A stretch of 64,000 nt of DNA from Lachnospiraceae bacterium (GTDB lineage Bacteria; Bacillota; Clostridia; Lachnospirales; Lachnospiraceae). Under the pieces are notes generated by a model, which searched no databases, had not been told where the DNA came from, and saw only the letters and a list, made by a program, of their open reading frames with translations. The DNA is taken from positions 1 through 64,000 of the forward strand of contig JAGCUO010000002.1 of NCBI GenBank assembly GCA_017962825.1. Direction: 5' to 3'. Each line of letters begins with the position of its first letter. The first letter of the stretch is position 1. Both the position numbers and the translations under genes were made by a program. Below, piece after piece: positions 43,435 through 52,043 of this stretch.

Positions 43435-45690
43435 ATGTACGGAAGTAAAGCTGACAATCTTATTAAGATGAAAGAAGCAGGAATTAATGTTCCTGCTTTT
43501 GAAATAATAGAATTCGGCGAAGAATTTGATGAAAAGAAATTTGAGGCCTATACAAGGAATGTTGCGGTTCGCAGTTGCTGTAATCTCGAGGACGGAGCAG
43601 ATCAAAGTTTTGCTGGACAGTTTGCAACATATCTGAATGTAAAACCGGGTGAGATTGCGGAAAAAATCGCAGAATGCAGAAATTCCGTAAATGCCGAGAG
43701 CGTACTTGCATATATGGATAATCGCGGCCTCAAACCTGATGCACTTAAGATGTGCGTCATAGTGCAGGACATGGTAAATGCCGACAGAGCAGGAGTATTG
43801 TTTACGGCAAATCCTCAGGGACTGCTCAATGAATCGGTCATTGCCTGCGGAAGAGGACTAGGTGAAGGGGTTGTGTCAGGTTCATCGGATACGACCACCT
43901 ATTATTATCATCTTACGGATAAACTGTATTATTACGAAGGTAAAGAAGATCTGCTTTCTTCGGATGAGATAGATGAGCTGATCGAAGTATCAACGAAGAT
44001 CAAAGAACTGTTTGGAGAATATCTCGATATTGAATTTGCTTTTTCGGAAGGCAGATTATATATACTTCAGGGAAGACCCATTACAACCATAAAAGCGGAG
44101 AATCCTCTGATACTGGATAACAGTAATATTGTGGAAAGTTATCCGGGACTTTCACTTCCTCTTACGATTTCTTTTGTACACATGGTTTACAGCGGTGTGT
44201 TCAGAGGTGTGAGCAGAAGGGTTCTTAAAAATGATAAAGAATTAAACAAACATGCCGATGTTTTCAACAACATGGTGGGTCATGCAAACGGAAGAATGTA
44301 TTACAAGATCAGTAACTGGTATACGGTTCTGAAATTTCTTCCCTTTAATAAAAGGATCATTCCCGTTTGGCAGGAAATGCTGGGTGTAAAAAATAAATCG
44401 GTGAGCGATAAGGATGTGGTTCTTACTCCATTTGTCCGTATCATGACTTATGTGAATTCTTTCTATGAACTTGTTTCCGTTCCGAGACATATGAGAAGTC
44501 TGGAAGAAGAATTTGTAAGAGTAAACGATCACTTCTATGACTGTTATGATCCGGCAATGGACCTGAAAGAACTCATCGGACTTTATGATGAAGTAAAAGA
44601 TAAGCTTTTAAGTATTTGGGATGTTACTCTTCTCAATGATATGTATGCATTCATCTATACCGGGCTGGTGAAAAGCAGGTTGCGTAAAAAGTCCGGACAG
44701 GATGATGCTTTCGTCAACAGATACATATCGGGCATAACAGATATAGAGAGCATGAAGCCCGTTAAAGCTCTCATAGAACTGGCTTATAAAAAAGATGAGC
44801 TGTCAGAAGAGGAATTTAAAAAATCCAAAGCGGAATACATAAGGCTATACGGTGACAGAAATCTTGAAGAACTGAAACTGGAAAGAAGAACATTCAGATC
44901 TACACCGTCACTTCTGGATGAAAGGATCGCCGAATACAGAAAAGATCCGGAAAGACTTAAAAAGCTTTACGAAGATATCAATAAGAGTGAAACGTTGCGG
45001 ATCAAAACAGATCCCATAACACGTTTTCTCGGAAAGAGATGTGCGAGAGGAATCGCGGGCAGAGAAAAATCCAGACTTAATCGAAGCAGGATCTACGGCA
45101 TCGTAAGACTGATCTTTGATACCATGGGTTCAAGATTTGCGGAAGCAGGACTTATAGATAAGGCGGAAGATATTTATTATCTTACGGTAGATGAAGCGTT
45201 CCGGCTTGTAAGTGAACCTGCGGATATGAAATCTGTGATAGCTGAGAGGAAGGATGCATATTCTCTGTATGAAATGCTTCCTCCATATACAAGACTGATC
45301 TTTGAAGAAAGCGAATTTGACAAGAGACATTCCTGTGTGAATTCGCATAAAAAGAAAAATTCCGAAAATGTACTGCAGGGAGTACCGTGCTCGGGGAGCG
45401 TTGCCGAAGGTGAAGCTCTTGTTATATCCGGTCCGGGTGATGCACACGATGTAAAGGATAAGATACTCGTTACCAAGATGACCGATCCCGGATGGGTGTT
45501 TTTGCTTGCGACCGCAAAAGGCGTCATATCTGAAAAAGGATCGCTTTTATCACATACAGCTATCATATCGAGAGAACTGAATATTCCCTCCGTTGTGGGT
45601 GTTGATAAGCTCACGGATACTGTTAAAACCGGTGATATGATCCGGATGGACGGAGGAACGGGACGAATAGAGATCATAGGGAGAGCCTGA
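43435..45690 (+). CDS. PEP-synthase/rifampin-phosphotransferase-like enzyme (copy 2)
   Basis: A 751-residue relative of the enzyme at 38548, with a shorter N-terminus (YGSKADNLIKMKEAGINVPA). ATP-grasp: VAVRSCCNLEDGADQSFAGQ, VQDMVNADRAGVLFT, DIEFAFSEGRLYILQGRPI. The middle (about 220-620) is distinct. Phosphohistidine domain: GSLLSHTAIISRELNIPSVV (His707). No PEP/pyruvate barrel. It begins 1 base after UbiA's TAG and its own TGA overlaps the next ATG. Two different middle domains imply two different acceptors. Confidence 0.85.
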   Translation: MYGSKADNLIKMKEAGINVPAFEIIEFGEEFDEKKFEAYTRNVAVRSCCNLEDGADQSFAGQFATYLNVKPGEIAEKIAECRNSVNAESVLAYMDNRGLKPDALKMCVIVQDMVNADRAGVLFTANPQGLLNESVIACGRGLGEGVVSGSSDTTTYYYHLTDKLYYYEGKEDLLSSDEIDELIEVSTKIKELFGEYLDIEFAFSEGRLYILQGRPITTIKAENPLILDNSNIVESYPGLSLPLTISFVHMVYSGVFRGVSRRVLKNDKELNKHADVFNNMVGHANGRMYYKISNWYTVLKFLPFNKRIIPVWQEMLGVKNKSVSDKDVVLTPFVRIMTYVNSFYELVSVPRHMRSLEEEFVRVNDHFYDCYDPAMDLKELIGLYDEVKDKLLSIWDVTLLNDMYAFIYTGLVKSRLRKKSGQDDAFVNRYISGITDIESMKPVKALIELAYKKDELSEEEFKKSKAEYIRLYGDRNLEELKLERRTFRSTPSLLDERIAEYRKDPERLKKLYEDINKSETLRIKTDPITRFLGKRCARGIAGREKSRLNRSRIYGIVRLIFDTMGSRFAEAGLIDKAEDIYYLTVDEAFRLVSEPADMKSVIAERKDAYSLYEMLPPYTRLIFEESEFDKRHSCVNSHKKKNSENVLQGVPCSGSVAEGEALVISGPGDAHDVKDKILVTKMTDPGWVFLLATAKGVISEKGSLLSHTAIISRELNIPSVVGVDKLTDTVKTGDMIRMDGGTGRIEIIGRA

Positions 45691-46751
45691 TGGAACTTGT
45701 TAAGGTAGGACTTGATAAACAAAATATCAAAAAGTTTGTGAATCTTCCAAAGAAGATATATTCCGCAAAGGACAATATGGAAAGTCCTTCTCAGATGAGA
45801 TCGCTTTTGGAGGGAACTCATCCTCTGTCGAAATATTTTGATCTGGATGCATATCTGATCATAAAAGACGGAGATACGGTTGCAAGATTTGCAATAACGA
45901 CATACTCGGATGATACCACTGCATATCTGGGTTTTTTCGAATCCCTTAATGACAAGGAGATATCCGGATTCTTATTTACCGAAGCCCAAAGAATCGCCAA
46001 AGAAAAAAAGTGCACGGTAATTGTGGGCCCGGTTGATGCATCGTTTTGGTTGAAGTACAGATTAAAGATAAACAATTTCAATCTTCTTCCCTATACGGGG
46101 GAGCCCTATAACAAGGACTACTATCTGGATTTGTTTCAGGATAGCGGTTATAAAGTCTGCGAGCATTATACATCGAGTGCTTTCAGGTCTGTGGGTGAAG
46201 ACTATGTTAATGAAAAGTTCGAAAGCAGGTACAAGGAATTCCTGTCACATGGTTATGTAATAGAAAGTCCCAAACCGGAAGACTATGATAAGGTCATTGA
46301 CGAAGTATACAGACTAATAACAGAACTGTACAGTGATTTTCCCATATACAAAAATCTGTCGAAAGAAGATTTTTATGAAGTTTTCAAAGATTATAAGACC
46401 ATCATGAATATGAGTATGACCAAGATGGCTTACTATGAGGGAAAAGCCGTAGGATTCTATATAAGCATTCCGGATTACGGAAACAGGGTATATCATGCGG
46501 GGCTTTTTGATATTCCCGGAATTCTCAGGACCAGAAAACATCCGGACAGATATGTAATGCTGTATATGGGCGTTGATCAAAATCACAGGGGTCTGGGAAA
46601 AGCACTTGTATATGCGATCATGAAGGAGTTGATGCAAAGCGGGCTTCCCAGTATCGGCGCACTTGCAAGAGACGGTAAGGTAACTCAGGATTATGCATCC
46701 GAAGAAAAAACCGATATTTACGAATATGTACTTCTGAAACATGAATTATAA
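45690..46751 (+). CDS. GNAT-superfamily acyltransferase, two-domain
   Basis: A 353-residue protein. The C-terminal half holds a GNAT fold: acetyl-CoA loop YMGVDQNHRGLGKALVYAIM at about 290-309, and MTKMAYYEGKAVGFYIS. The N-terminal half (KTTY-type ITTYSDDTTAYLGFFE; VIVGPVDASFWLKYRLKI) resembles a second, degenerate GNAT or N-acyltransferase-like module seen in lipid-related proteins. Substrate unknown; the neighbour acyl ligase suggests an acyl group. ATG overlaps the TGA of the RPH-like gene. Confidence 0.75.
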   Translation: MELVKVGLDKQNIKKFVNLPKKIYSAKDNMESPSQMRSLLEGTHPLSKYFDLDAYLIIKDGDTVARFAITTYSDDTTAYLGFFESLNDKEISGFLFTEAQRIAKEKKCTVIVGPVDASFWLKYRLKINNFNLLPYTGEPYNKDYYLDLFQDSGYKVCEHYTSSAFRSVGEDYVNEKFESRYKEFLSHGYVIESPKPEDYDKVIDEVYRLITELYSDFPIYKNLSKEDFYEVFKDYKTIMNMSMTKMAYYEGKAVGFYISIPDYGNRVYHAGLFDIPGILRTRKHPDRYVMLYMGVDQNHRGLGKALVYAIMKELMQSGLPSIGALARDGKVTQDYASEEKTDIYEYVLLKHEL

Positions 46752-46770
46752 GATTATAAGAGGTGATGGT

Positions 46771-48237
46771 ATGGCAAACGTACTTGAGGAATATCTTAAG
46801 GAAGACTATTCAAAATGGGGAACAAGAAATTATCTCTATGAAATAAAAGATGGAGTGAATTTTACTCCCATCACTTTTGGGGAATTTATCGAGAAGGTAA
46901 ATTACCTTGCCGCATATCTTATCGACAAAGGATTGTCAGGCAAGAATATCGGAATATACGGACCCAACAGCATAGAATGGATGGTCAGTGACATATCCAT
47001 TATGTGTTATGTGGGATGCGGCGTAGGATTCAATAAGGATTGGTCTTATGATAATGTAGTTTATTCGATCAATAAAAGTGAACTGTCCTGTCTTATTTAT
47101 GATGAAAGACAAAATGAGATCATGGATAAGATAAAGGTAGAATTTCCGGATCTGATATACATATCCGTTCAGAATGAATTTCCGAAATGTATAGAAGAAG
47201 GAAAAAACATTTGTAAGGACTTGTTTTCTCTTGAGGCAAGACCCGGGAATGTTCCTTCAAAAGTCGTTTTTACAAGCGGCACAACTTCTTTTCCGAAGGC
47301 GGTTCTCTTGTCGATCAATAATGTTTTCTCGGGGTGGCGTTCTCTCGGAAGAAGAATAGATGCTGGGCCGGAAGATGTCTGCTATCTGTTTCTTCCTCTC
47401 AATCATACCTACGGTTCTATATATAATTTTATATATTCACTTGTATTCGGATACGAGATTTATCTTGCAGGAAGTATTAAGGAAATGGCGCAGGAAATGA
47501 TGGCTGTTCATCCGACGATCTTTTCCGGAGTCCCTCTTGTATTTTCAAGATTTTATGAGGCGTCTAAGGCAATGGGTGTCGGACTGGGAATGCTCCTTGG
47601 CGGCAGGATGAAATATCTTTTCTGCGGCGGAGCCAAACTTACTCCGGAGATTCGCAGAGCATATGCGGATGAAGGAATGTATATGATGAATGCCTACGCT
47701 CTCTCAGAGACTTCATCAGGCTTTAGCATAGATTATCCCGGAGAAGAGGATATGGAAAGTGTCGGTACTCTTTTTGAGGATGTGGATGCGATCGTTCTTG
47801 ATCCGGATGAGGAAGGCTATGGAGAGCTTGCAATAAAAGGCGATAATGTCTTCCTGGGATACTTTAAGGACGAAGAAGCTACAAAAGAAGCATTTAATGA
47901 GGAAGGGTATTTCCTTACCGGCGATATAGGAATGATCAAAAACAACAAGGTTTACATTAAAGGAAGAATAGATACAAGGATCACTCTTTCAAACGGAGAA
48001 AATATATCTACAAAAAGGATTGAGGAAAGAGTAAAGGAAATCCATGAAAGTATAGTCGCTGTCAAGGTATATATGAGAGGAGATCTTCTTTGTACGGATA
48101 TATATGTGAAAGACAGCGAAGCTCCTTCCGATATGAGCGTTTGGGATGAACTGATCGAAGAGCTGAATAAAAATGTATCCCGTTATGAAAGAATCGGAAA
48201 ATATAATATCATCAGCAGCACACAGATGCTGAAGTGA
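46771..48237 (+). CDS. AMP-forming acyl-CoA/acid ligase (ANL family)
   Basis: A 488-residue adenylating enzyme. A3 P-loop VVFTSGTTSFPKAVLLS, A5 NAYALSETSSGFSIDYPG, A7 YFLTGDIGMI and A8 VYIKGRIDTRITLSNGENI are all visible, with the catalytic domain hinge at RID. The C-terminal lysine (A10) region ends YERIGKYNIISS and is shortened. It activates a carboxylic acid as acyl-AMP, for transfer to CoA or directly to an amine. GAGGTGAT precedes ATG 46771; the ATG at 46741 overlaps the previous gene and has no ribosome site. Confidence 0.88.
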   Translation: MANVLEEYLKEDYSKWGTRNYLYEIKDGVNFTPITFGEFIEKVNYLAAYLIDKGLSGKNIGIYGPNSIEWMVSDISIMCYVGCGVGFNKDWSYDNVVYSINKSELSCLIYDERQNEIMDKIKVEFPDLIYISVQNEFPKCIEEGKNICKDLFSLEARPGNVPSKVVFTSGTTSFPKAVLLSINNVFSGWRSLGRRIDAGPEDVCYLFLPLNHTYGSIYNFIYSLVFGYEIYLAGSIKEMAQEMMAVHPTIFSGVPLVFSRFYEASKAMGVGLGMLLGGRMKYLFCGGAKLTPEIRRAYADEGMYMMNAYALSETSSGFSIDYPGEEDMESVGTLFEDVDAIVLDPDEEGYGELAIKGDNVFLGYFKDEEATKEAFNEEGYFLTGDIGMIKNNKVYIKGRIDTRITLSNGENISTKRIEERVKEIHESIVAVKVYMRGDLLCTDIYVKDSEAPSDMSVWDELIEELNKNVSRYERIGKYNIISSTQMLK

Positions 48238-48238
48238 A

Positions 48239-48925
48239 ATGGAAAAGATATCATTTGAAACAGAAACGAAAACTTGCGCAGCATACTTTACAGTAAATCC
48301 GACAGTTTTGTTGATTCAGCCATCATCCGGTGATGAAGAACAATTTCTGGAGGAGGAGATAAGCGGTATTGCATCTCTTGCAAATCGTGATTTTGCGTTT
48401 GTTTCTTTTCATATAGATGATTGGAACAAAGAACTTTCTCCATGGTGTGCTTCTCCCGTGTTCGGAAAAGAATCCTTTGGTGATGGCGCATCGCAGACAC
48501 TTCGTCATGTAACAGATGAACTGATCCCGTCGGCCAAAAAGATACTTAAGCTTAGCGATACCATACCGGTTGTCCTTGGCGGATATTCTCTTGCCGGATT
48601 GTTTTCATTATGGAGTGCATATAATTCTTCGGCATTTGATTCGGTGTGCGGAATCTCACCTTCAGTATGGTTTGAAGGGTGGAAGGACTATGCATCAAAG
48701 AATAAGCCCTTGTGCCAAAAGGTGTATTTAAGCCTCGGAAACAAGGAAGAGAAAACAAAAAACAAGATAATGGCAAGTGTGGGAGACAATATCAGATATC
48801 AGTATGATTTATTAAAAGCGGAAGATATCTTCAGCACACTTGAATGGAATGAAGGCGGACATTTTAATGATCCCGCCGGAAGATGTGCCAAGGGTTTTGC
48901 ATGGTGCCTGAATAATGAAGATTGA
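48239..48925 (+). CDS. Alpha/beta-hydrolase (esterase-like)
   Basis: A 228-residue cytoplasmic esterase-like hydrolase. Nucleophile elbow GGYSLAGLFSLW (Ser117) is preceded by VVLGGYS; His208 is in NEGGHFNDP; the acid is not certain. The N-terminal part (ETKTCAAYFTVNPTVLLIQP) is compatible with EsteraseD/Fes-like enzymes. It starts 1 base after the ligase and overlaps the LytTR gene by 11. An acyl ester or thioester could be its substrate, given the ligase and acyltransferase beside it. Confidence 0.75.
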   Translation: MEKISFETETKTCAAYFTVNPTVLLIQPSSGDEEQFLEEEISGIASLANRDFAFVSFHIDDWNKELSPWCASPVFGKESFGDGASQTLRHVTDELIPSAKKILKLSDTIPVVLGGYSLAGLFSLWSAYNSSAFDSVCGISPSVWFEGWKDYASKNKPLCQKVYLSLGNKEEKTKNKIMASVGDNIRYQYDLLKAEDIFSTLEWNEGGHFNDPAGRCAKGFAWCLNNED

Positions 48926-49355
48926 TATCAGACAGATAACGGAGGGGGAAGAGAGCGTAGTAATACGTTACAAGGATCCTTCTCCAAAGATCAACAAAAT
49001 AATAGATATCTTAAACGGAGACGACAGCAGACTCAGAGGAAAGACGGATGAAGGAGATGTTTTCTTTTCACCGGATGATATTCTGTATCTTGAGTCTGTG
49101 GATGACAAAGTGTTTGTATATACTCCGGATAAGATCATGAAGATCGACGGTTCACTCAATTCGTTTATGGCAGCGATAAACGACGAGAGCTTCTTCAGAT
49201 GCAGTAAGTCGATGATCATTAACGTCGGAAGAGTGGAGGCGCTGAAGAGTCTGTCATCTAACAGGATAGATGCCACGATGGAAGGCGGAGAGCATATAAT
49301 CATTTCCAGAAGATATGCATCTGAGTTTAGAAGACTGCTGAAAGGAGACAGATAG
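48915..49355 (+). CDS. LytTR-domain transcriptional regulator
   Basis: A 146-residue regulator without a receiver domain. Residues about 45-145 are the LytTR DNA-binding fold: DEGDVFFSPDDILYLESVDDKVFVYT, SFFRCSKSMIINVGRVEAL and ISRRYASEFRRLL. Single-domain LytTR proteins are usually paired with a DUF3021 membrane protein, as here, and regulate their own operon. It starts inside the esterase gene and ends TAG. Confidence 0.9.
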   Translation: MKIDIRQITEGEESVVIRYKDPSPKINKIIDILNGDDSRLRGKTDEGDVFFSPDDILYLESVDDKVFVYTPDKIMKIDGSLNSFMAAINDESFFRCSKSMIINVGRVEALKSLSSNRIDATMEGGEHIIISRRYASEFRRLLKGDR

Positions 49356-49356
49356 G

Positions 49357-49818
49357 ATGAAAAATGATAAAAAGCTTTCACCCTGGGAAATATTTCTGAC
49401 AAGAGAGATCGGAATAGAATTTAAAGCCTGTCTGTATTTTTTTACAATACTGTTTTATTACTGCATGTACAGGATCATATGCGGAATATTTGATGCCGGC
49501 ATCATTCACATGGCAGAGATGATCATTACGTGCTATATCGTATGCTACATTCAGGTATATCTGTTCGGGAACTTTGATGAAGCAGAAAAACCGGGTATAA
49601 AGGAAATCGCCGGCGTAATTGTTTGTTCCGCTTTGTATATACTGATCACCATTATCGGTAATTGGTTTGACGGCAAAATAGGAGTGACTGTCGGATTTGC
49701 CGTGTATCTTCTTGTGGTGTACATTTGCATCTTCCTGATATACAGGATCAAGAGAAAGATAGAGGATAAAACGCTTAACGAAGACCTGAAACTCTTCCAG
49801 GCAGAACACAAAAAGTGA
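49357..49818 (+). CDS. DUF3021 family membrane protein
   Basis: A 153-residue membrane protein with four helices (about 22-45, 52-70, 83-105, 113-133) and a lysine-rich C-terminus. Helix pattern and pairing with LytTR at 1 base spacing match DUF3021, the usual membrane partner that probably controls the regulator. It is the last gene of the operon; a terminator follows 27 bases later. Confidence 0.82.
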   Translation: MKNDKKLSPWEIFLTREIGIEFKACLYFFTILFYYCMYRIICGIFDAGIIHMAEMIITCYIVCYIQVYLFGNFDEAEKPGIKEIAGVIVCSALYILITIIGNWFDGKIGVTVGFAVYLLVVYICIFLIYRIKRKIEDKTLNEDLKLFQAEHKK

Positions 49819-49844
49819 ATCATAGAGGCTAAAATATGCACCTT

Positions 49845-49873
49845 ACGGGAACAGATATTGTTCCCGTTTTTTA
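49845..49873 (+). terminator. Intrinsic terminator of the lipid operon
   Basis: ACGGGAACA and TGTTCCCGT pair perfectly around GATAT and are followed by TTTTTATTT. Confidence 0.85.
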
Positions 49874-49911
49874 TTTCTGATATTTGTAGATCAAAGAGAA
49901 GGAGGATGCAT

Positions 49912-50610
49912 ATGAATAACGTTATAGAGATAGAACATCTGACCAAAAGCTACGGTAAAAACAGAGGAATCATCGATGTATCTCTCAAGGTGAAGGCGGG
50001 GGATATTTTCGGATTCCTGGGACCGAACGGCGCGGGAAAGTCCACGACCATAAGATCAATGATGGGATTTCTTAAAACAGATTCCGGAAGCATCAGGATC
50101 CTCGGTATGGACAGCGTAAACGATCATGAGAAGATCATGGCAAATATCGGATATATGCCTTCGGAAGCATGGTTTTATGATTCGATGAAGGTATCAGAAG
50201 TCATTGCATATGCTGCCGATATCAGAGGGCTTGATTGCAGGGAAGAAGCGGAAAAACTATGCGAACGACTTAAAGTAAATACAAATAAAAAGATCCGTGA
50301 ACTGTCATACGGAAACAAGAAAAAGGTAAGCATAGTCTGTGCAATGCAGCATAAACCGAAGCTGTTTATTTTTGACGAACCTACCGGCGGTCTCGATCCG
50401 CTGATGCAGAGAAGTTTCTTTGAACTTATCACGGAATATGTGGATAAAGGTGCCACATGTCTTCTTTCAACACATGTTTTATCGGAAGTAAATAAATATT
50501 GCAGGAGCGCGGCAATAATGCGTGAGGGAAGGCTTACCATGCTGGACAGCCCCGATATAGATGACGATGAGTTTTTGAAATTCTATGAAGATACGGAGGA
50601 GGAAGCATGA
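49912..50610 (+). CDS. ABC transporter ATP-binding protein
   Basis: A 232-residue ATPase: Walker A GPNGAGKST, Q-loop MGFLK..GYMPSE, signature LSYGNKKKVS (LSxGx type), Walker B LFIFDEPTGGLDP and the H-loop STHVLSE. It drives the permease encoded by the next gene, which overlaps by four bases. CcmA/bacitracin-type exporters have this layout. ATG 49912 follows GGAGG by 6 bases; upstream ATGs overlap that site. Confidence 0.92.
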   Translation: MNNVIEIEHLTKSYGKNRGIIDVSLKVKAGDIFGFLGPNGAGKSTTIRSMMGFLKTDSGSIRILGMDSVNDHEKIMANIGYMPSEAWFYDSMKVSEVIAYAADIRGLDCREEAEKLCERLKVNTNKKIRELSYGNKKKVSIVCAMQHKPKLFIFDEPTGGLDPLMQRSFFELITEYVDKGATCLLSTHVLSEVNKYCRSAAIMREGRLTMLDSPDIDDDEFLKFYEDTEEEA

Positions 50611-51398
50611 GAAAGATTTTTCTAAAAGAATTAAAAATGAATCTTAAAGCCCTTCTTATCTGGAGCCTTTCGGTAGGCGGTATGGGTCTTGCCTGTATTC
50701 TTTTGTACAGGACCATGGAAGGTGATATGAAGGAGATGGCGGAAGCTTTCTCTCATATGGGAAGCTTTTCCGATGCTTTCGGAATGAGCACCCTCAGTAT
50801 AGCAACGATCAAGGGATTCTTTGCTACCGAAGTAGGTGCGGTGCACGGACTGGGCGGAAGCATGTTTGCCGCACTCATGGGTGTCGGAATGCTATCTAAA
50901 GAGGAGGAATTACATACCGGAGAATTTCTGTTTTCCTTTCCGGTATCCAGGAAAAAGATCATCTCCGCAAAGGCTTTATGTATAGCTGTGATGATCATAT
51001 TATTTACTCTTATATCTGCAGGTCTTTATGTATGCGGATTTGCTTTGCTGGGTGAAAAGCTTCCTGCCGGTGAATTTGTTACATATATGGGAATGCAGCT
51101 TATAATGGACCTTGAGATTGCAGGGATTTGTTTTGCGATTTCTTCCATATTTGCAAAAACCAAGACGGGACTTGCGCTGGGAACTTCCCTTATGTGTTAT
51201 GCATATGACATCATCGGAAGAGTTGTCCCGGATGTTAAGCAATATCTGTTTATAGGTCCCTTTTCATACTCGAATGCTTCGGATATATTTTCGGGAGCTG
51301 AAATACAGGGAAAAGCCATAGCTTTCGGAATCACAGTGACGATACTTAGCATTGTTTTCGCATATATCTGTTATGATAAAAGAGACCTTTCATCATGA
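50607..51398 (+). CDS. ABC transporter permease
   Basis: A 263-residue membrane protein with six helices: one at about 13-35, an outer loop with GFFATEVGAVHGLGGSMFAA, then four more ending at IVFAYICYDKR. The cytoplasmic-style motif HTGEFLFSFPVSRKKIISAK is the conserved loop of ABC-2 type permeases. It pairs with the ATPase at 49912 as an exporter. Substrate unknown; drugs, peptides or lipids are possible, given the neighbouring lipid operon. Confidence 0.85.
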   Translation: MRKIFLKELKMNLKALLIWSLSVGGMGLACILLYRTMEGDMKEMAEAFSHMGSFSDAFGMSTLSIATIKGFFATEVGAVHGLGGSMFAALMGVGMLSKEEELHTGEFLFSFPVSRKKIISAKALCIAVMIILFTLISAGLYVCGFALLGEKLPAGEFVTYMGMQLIMDLEIAGICFAISSIFAKTKTGLALGTSLMCYAYDIIGRVVPDVKQYLFIGPFSYSNASDIFSGAEIQGKAIAFGITVTILSIVFAYICYDKRDLSS

Positions 51399-51420
51399 CC
51401 TGATTATCCGATCTGTCACA

Positions 51421-51453
51421 CCCCTCTGCTTATATACGGCAGAGGGGTTTTGA
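51421..51453 (+). terminator. Intrinsic terminator
   Basis: CCCCTCTGC and GCAGAGGGG pair around TTATATACG and are followed by TTTTG; it ends the ABC exporter transcript. Confidence 0.85.
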
Positions 51454-51489
51454 TATTCTTGATAACTTCCGCCAAAAAGGCTAAACTTA

Positions 51490-51963
51490 ATGGATATGAG
51501 ACAAACATCACTTTGCTATATAATTAAAGAAGGAAAAGTTCTTCTTCTGTATCGTAACAAAAAAGAAAACGATGCAAATGAAGGAAAATGGATCGGTGTG
51601 GGAGGAAAGCTGGAAGAAGGCGAAACTCCCGAAGAATGCATGAAAAGGGAAGTGCTTGAGGAAACCGGTCTGACAGTAAAAGAATTTCACTATCACGGAG
51701 TTATCCTGTTCGTATCCGATAAGTGGGATGATGAGGAAATGCATCTCTACAGTGTTGCGGGATATGAAGGAGATATAAAACCATCCTGCGATGAAGGACG
51801 ACTTGAATGGATAGACATTCAGGATGTATTTGATCTTCCCATGTGGGAAGGAGATAAATATTTCCTGCAGCCCCTTCTCGCCGGAAAAGAAAAGATCAAC
51901 ATGGTACTCAGATACGAAGGAACGAGCGAAGAAGAACGTCTTGTGGAAGTTACGGAAGTATAG
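51490..51963 (+). CDS. NUDIX hydrolase (MutT/8-oxo-dGTPase type)
   Basis: A 157-residue NUDIX protein with the motif GGKLEEGETPEECMKREV followed by LEETGL (GX5EX7REUXEEXGU), metal-binding glutamates intact. Start TSLCYIIKEGKVLLLYRNKK and the C-terminal RLEWIDIQDVFDLPMWEGDK match clostridial MutT-like 8-oxo-dGTP diphosphatases. It probably sanitises nucleotide pools. A tail of some 30 residues extends beyond the core. Followed 80 bases later by the next gene. Confidence 0.9.
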   Translation: MDMRQTSLCYIIKEGKVLLLYRNKKENDANEGKWIGVGGKLEEGETPEECMKREVLEETGLTVKEFHYHGVILFVSDKWDDEEMHLYSVAGYEGDIKPSCDEGRLEWIDIQDVFDLPMWEGDKYFLQPLLAGKEKINMVLRYEGTSEEERLVEVTEV

Positions 51964-52043
51964 TATGGAAGAATGAATTCCGGGCCGCTGATCGTTTCAC
52001 GGAAATGACGGAATAAAAGATCTGACCCGGGCAGGGAGATAAA

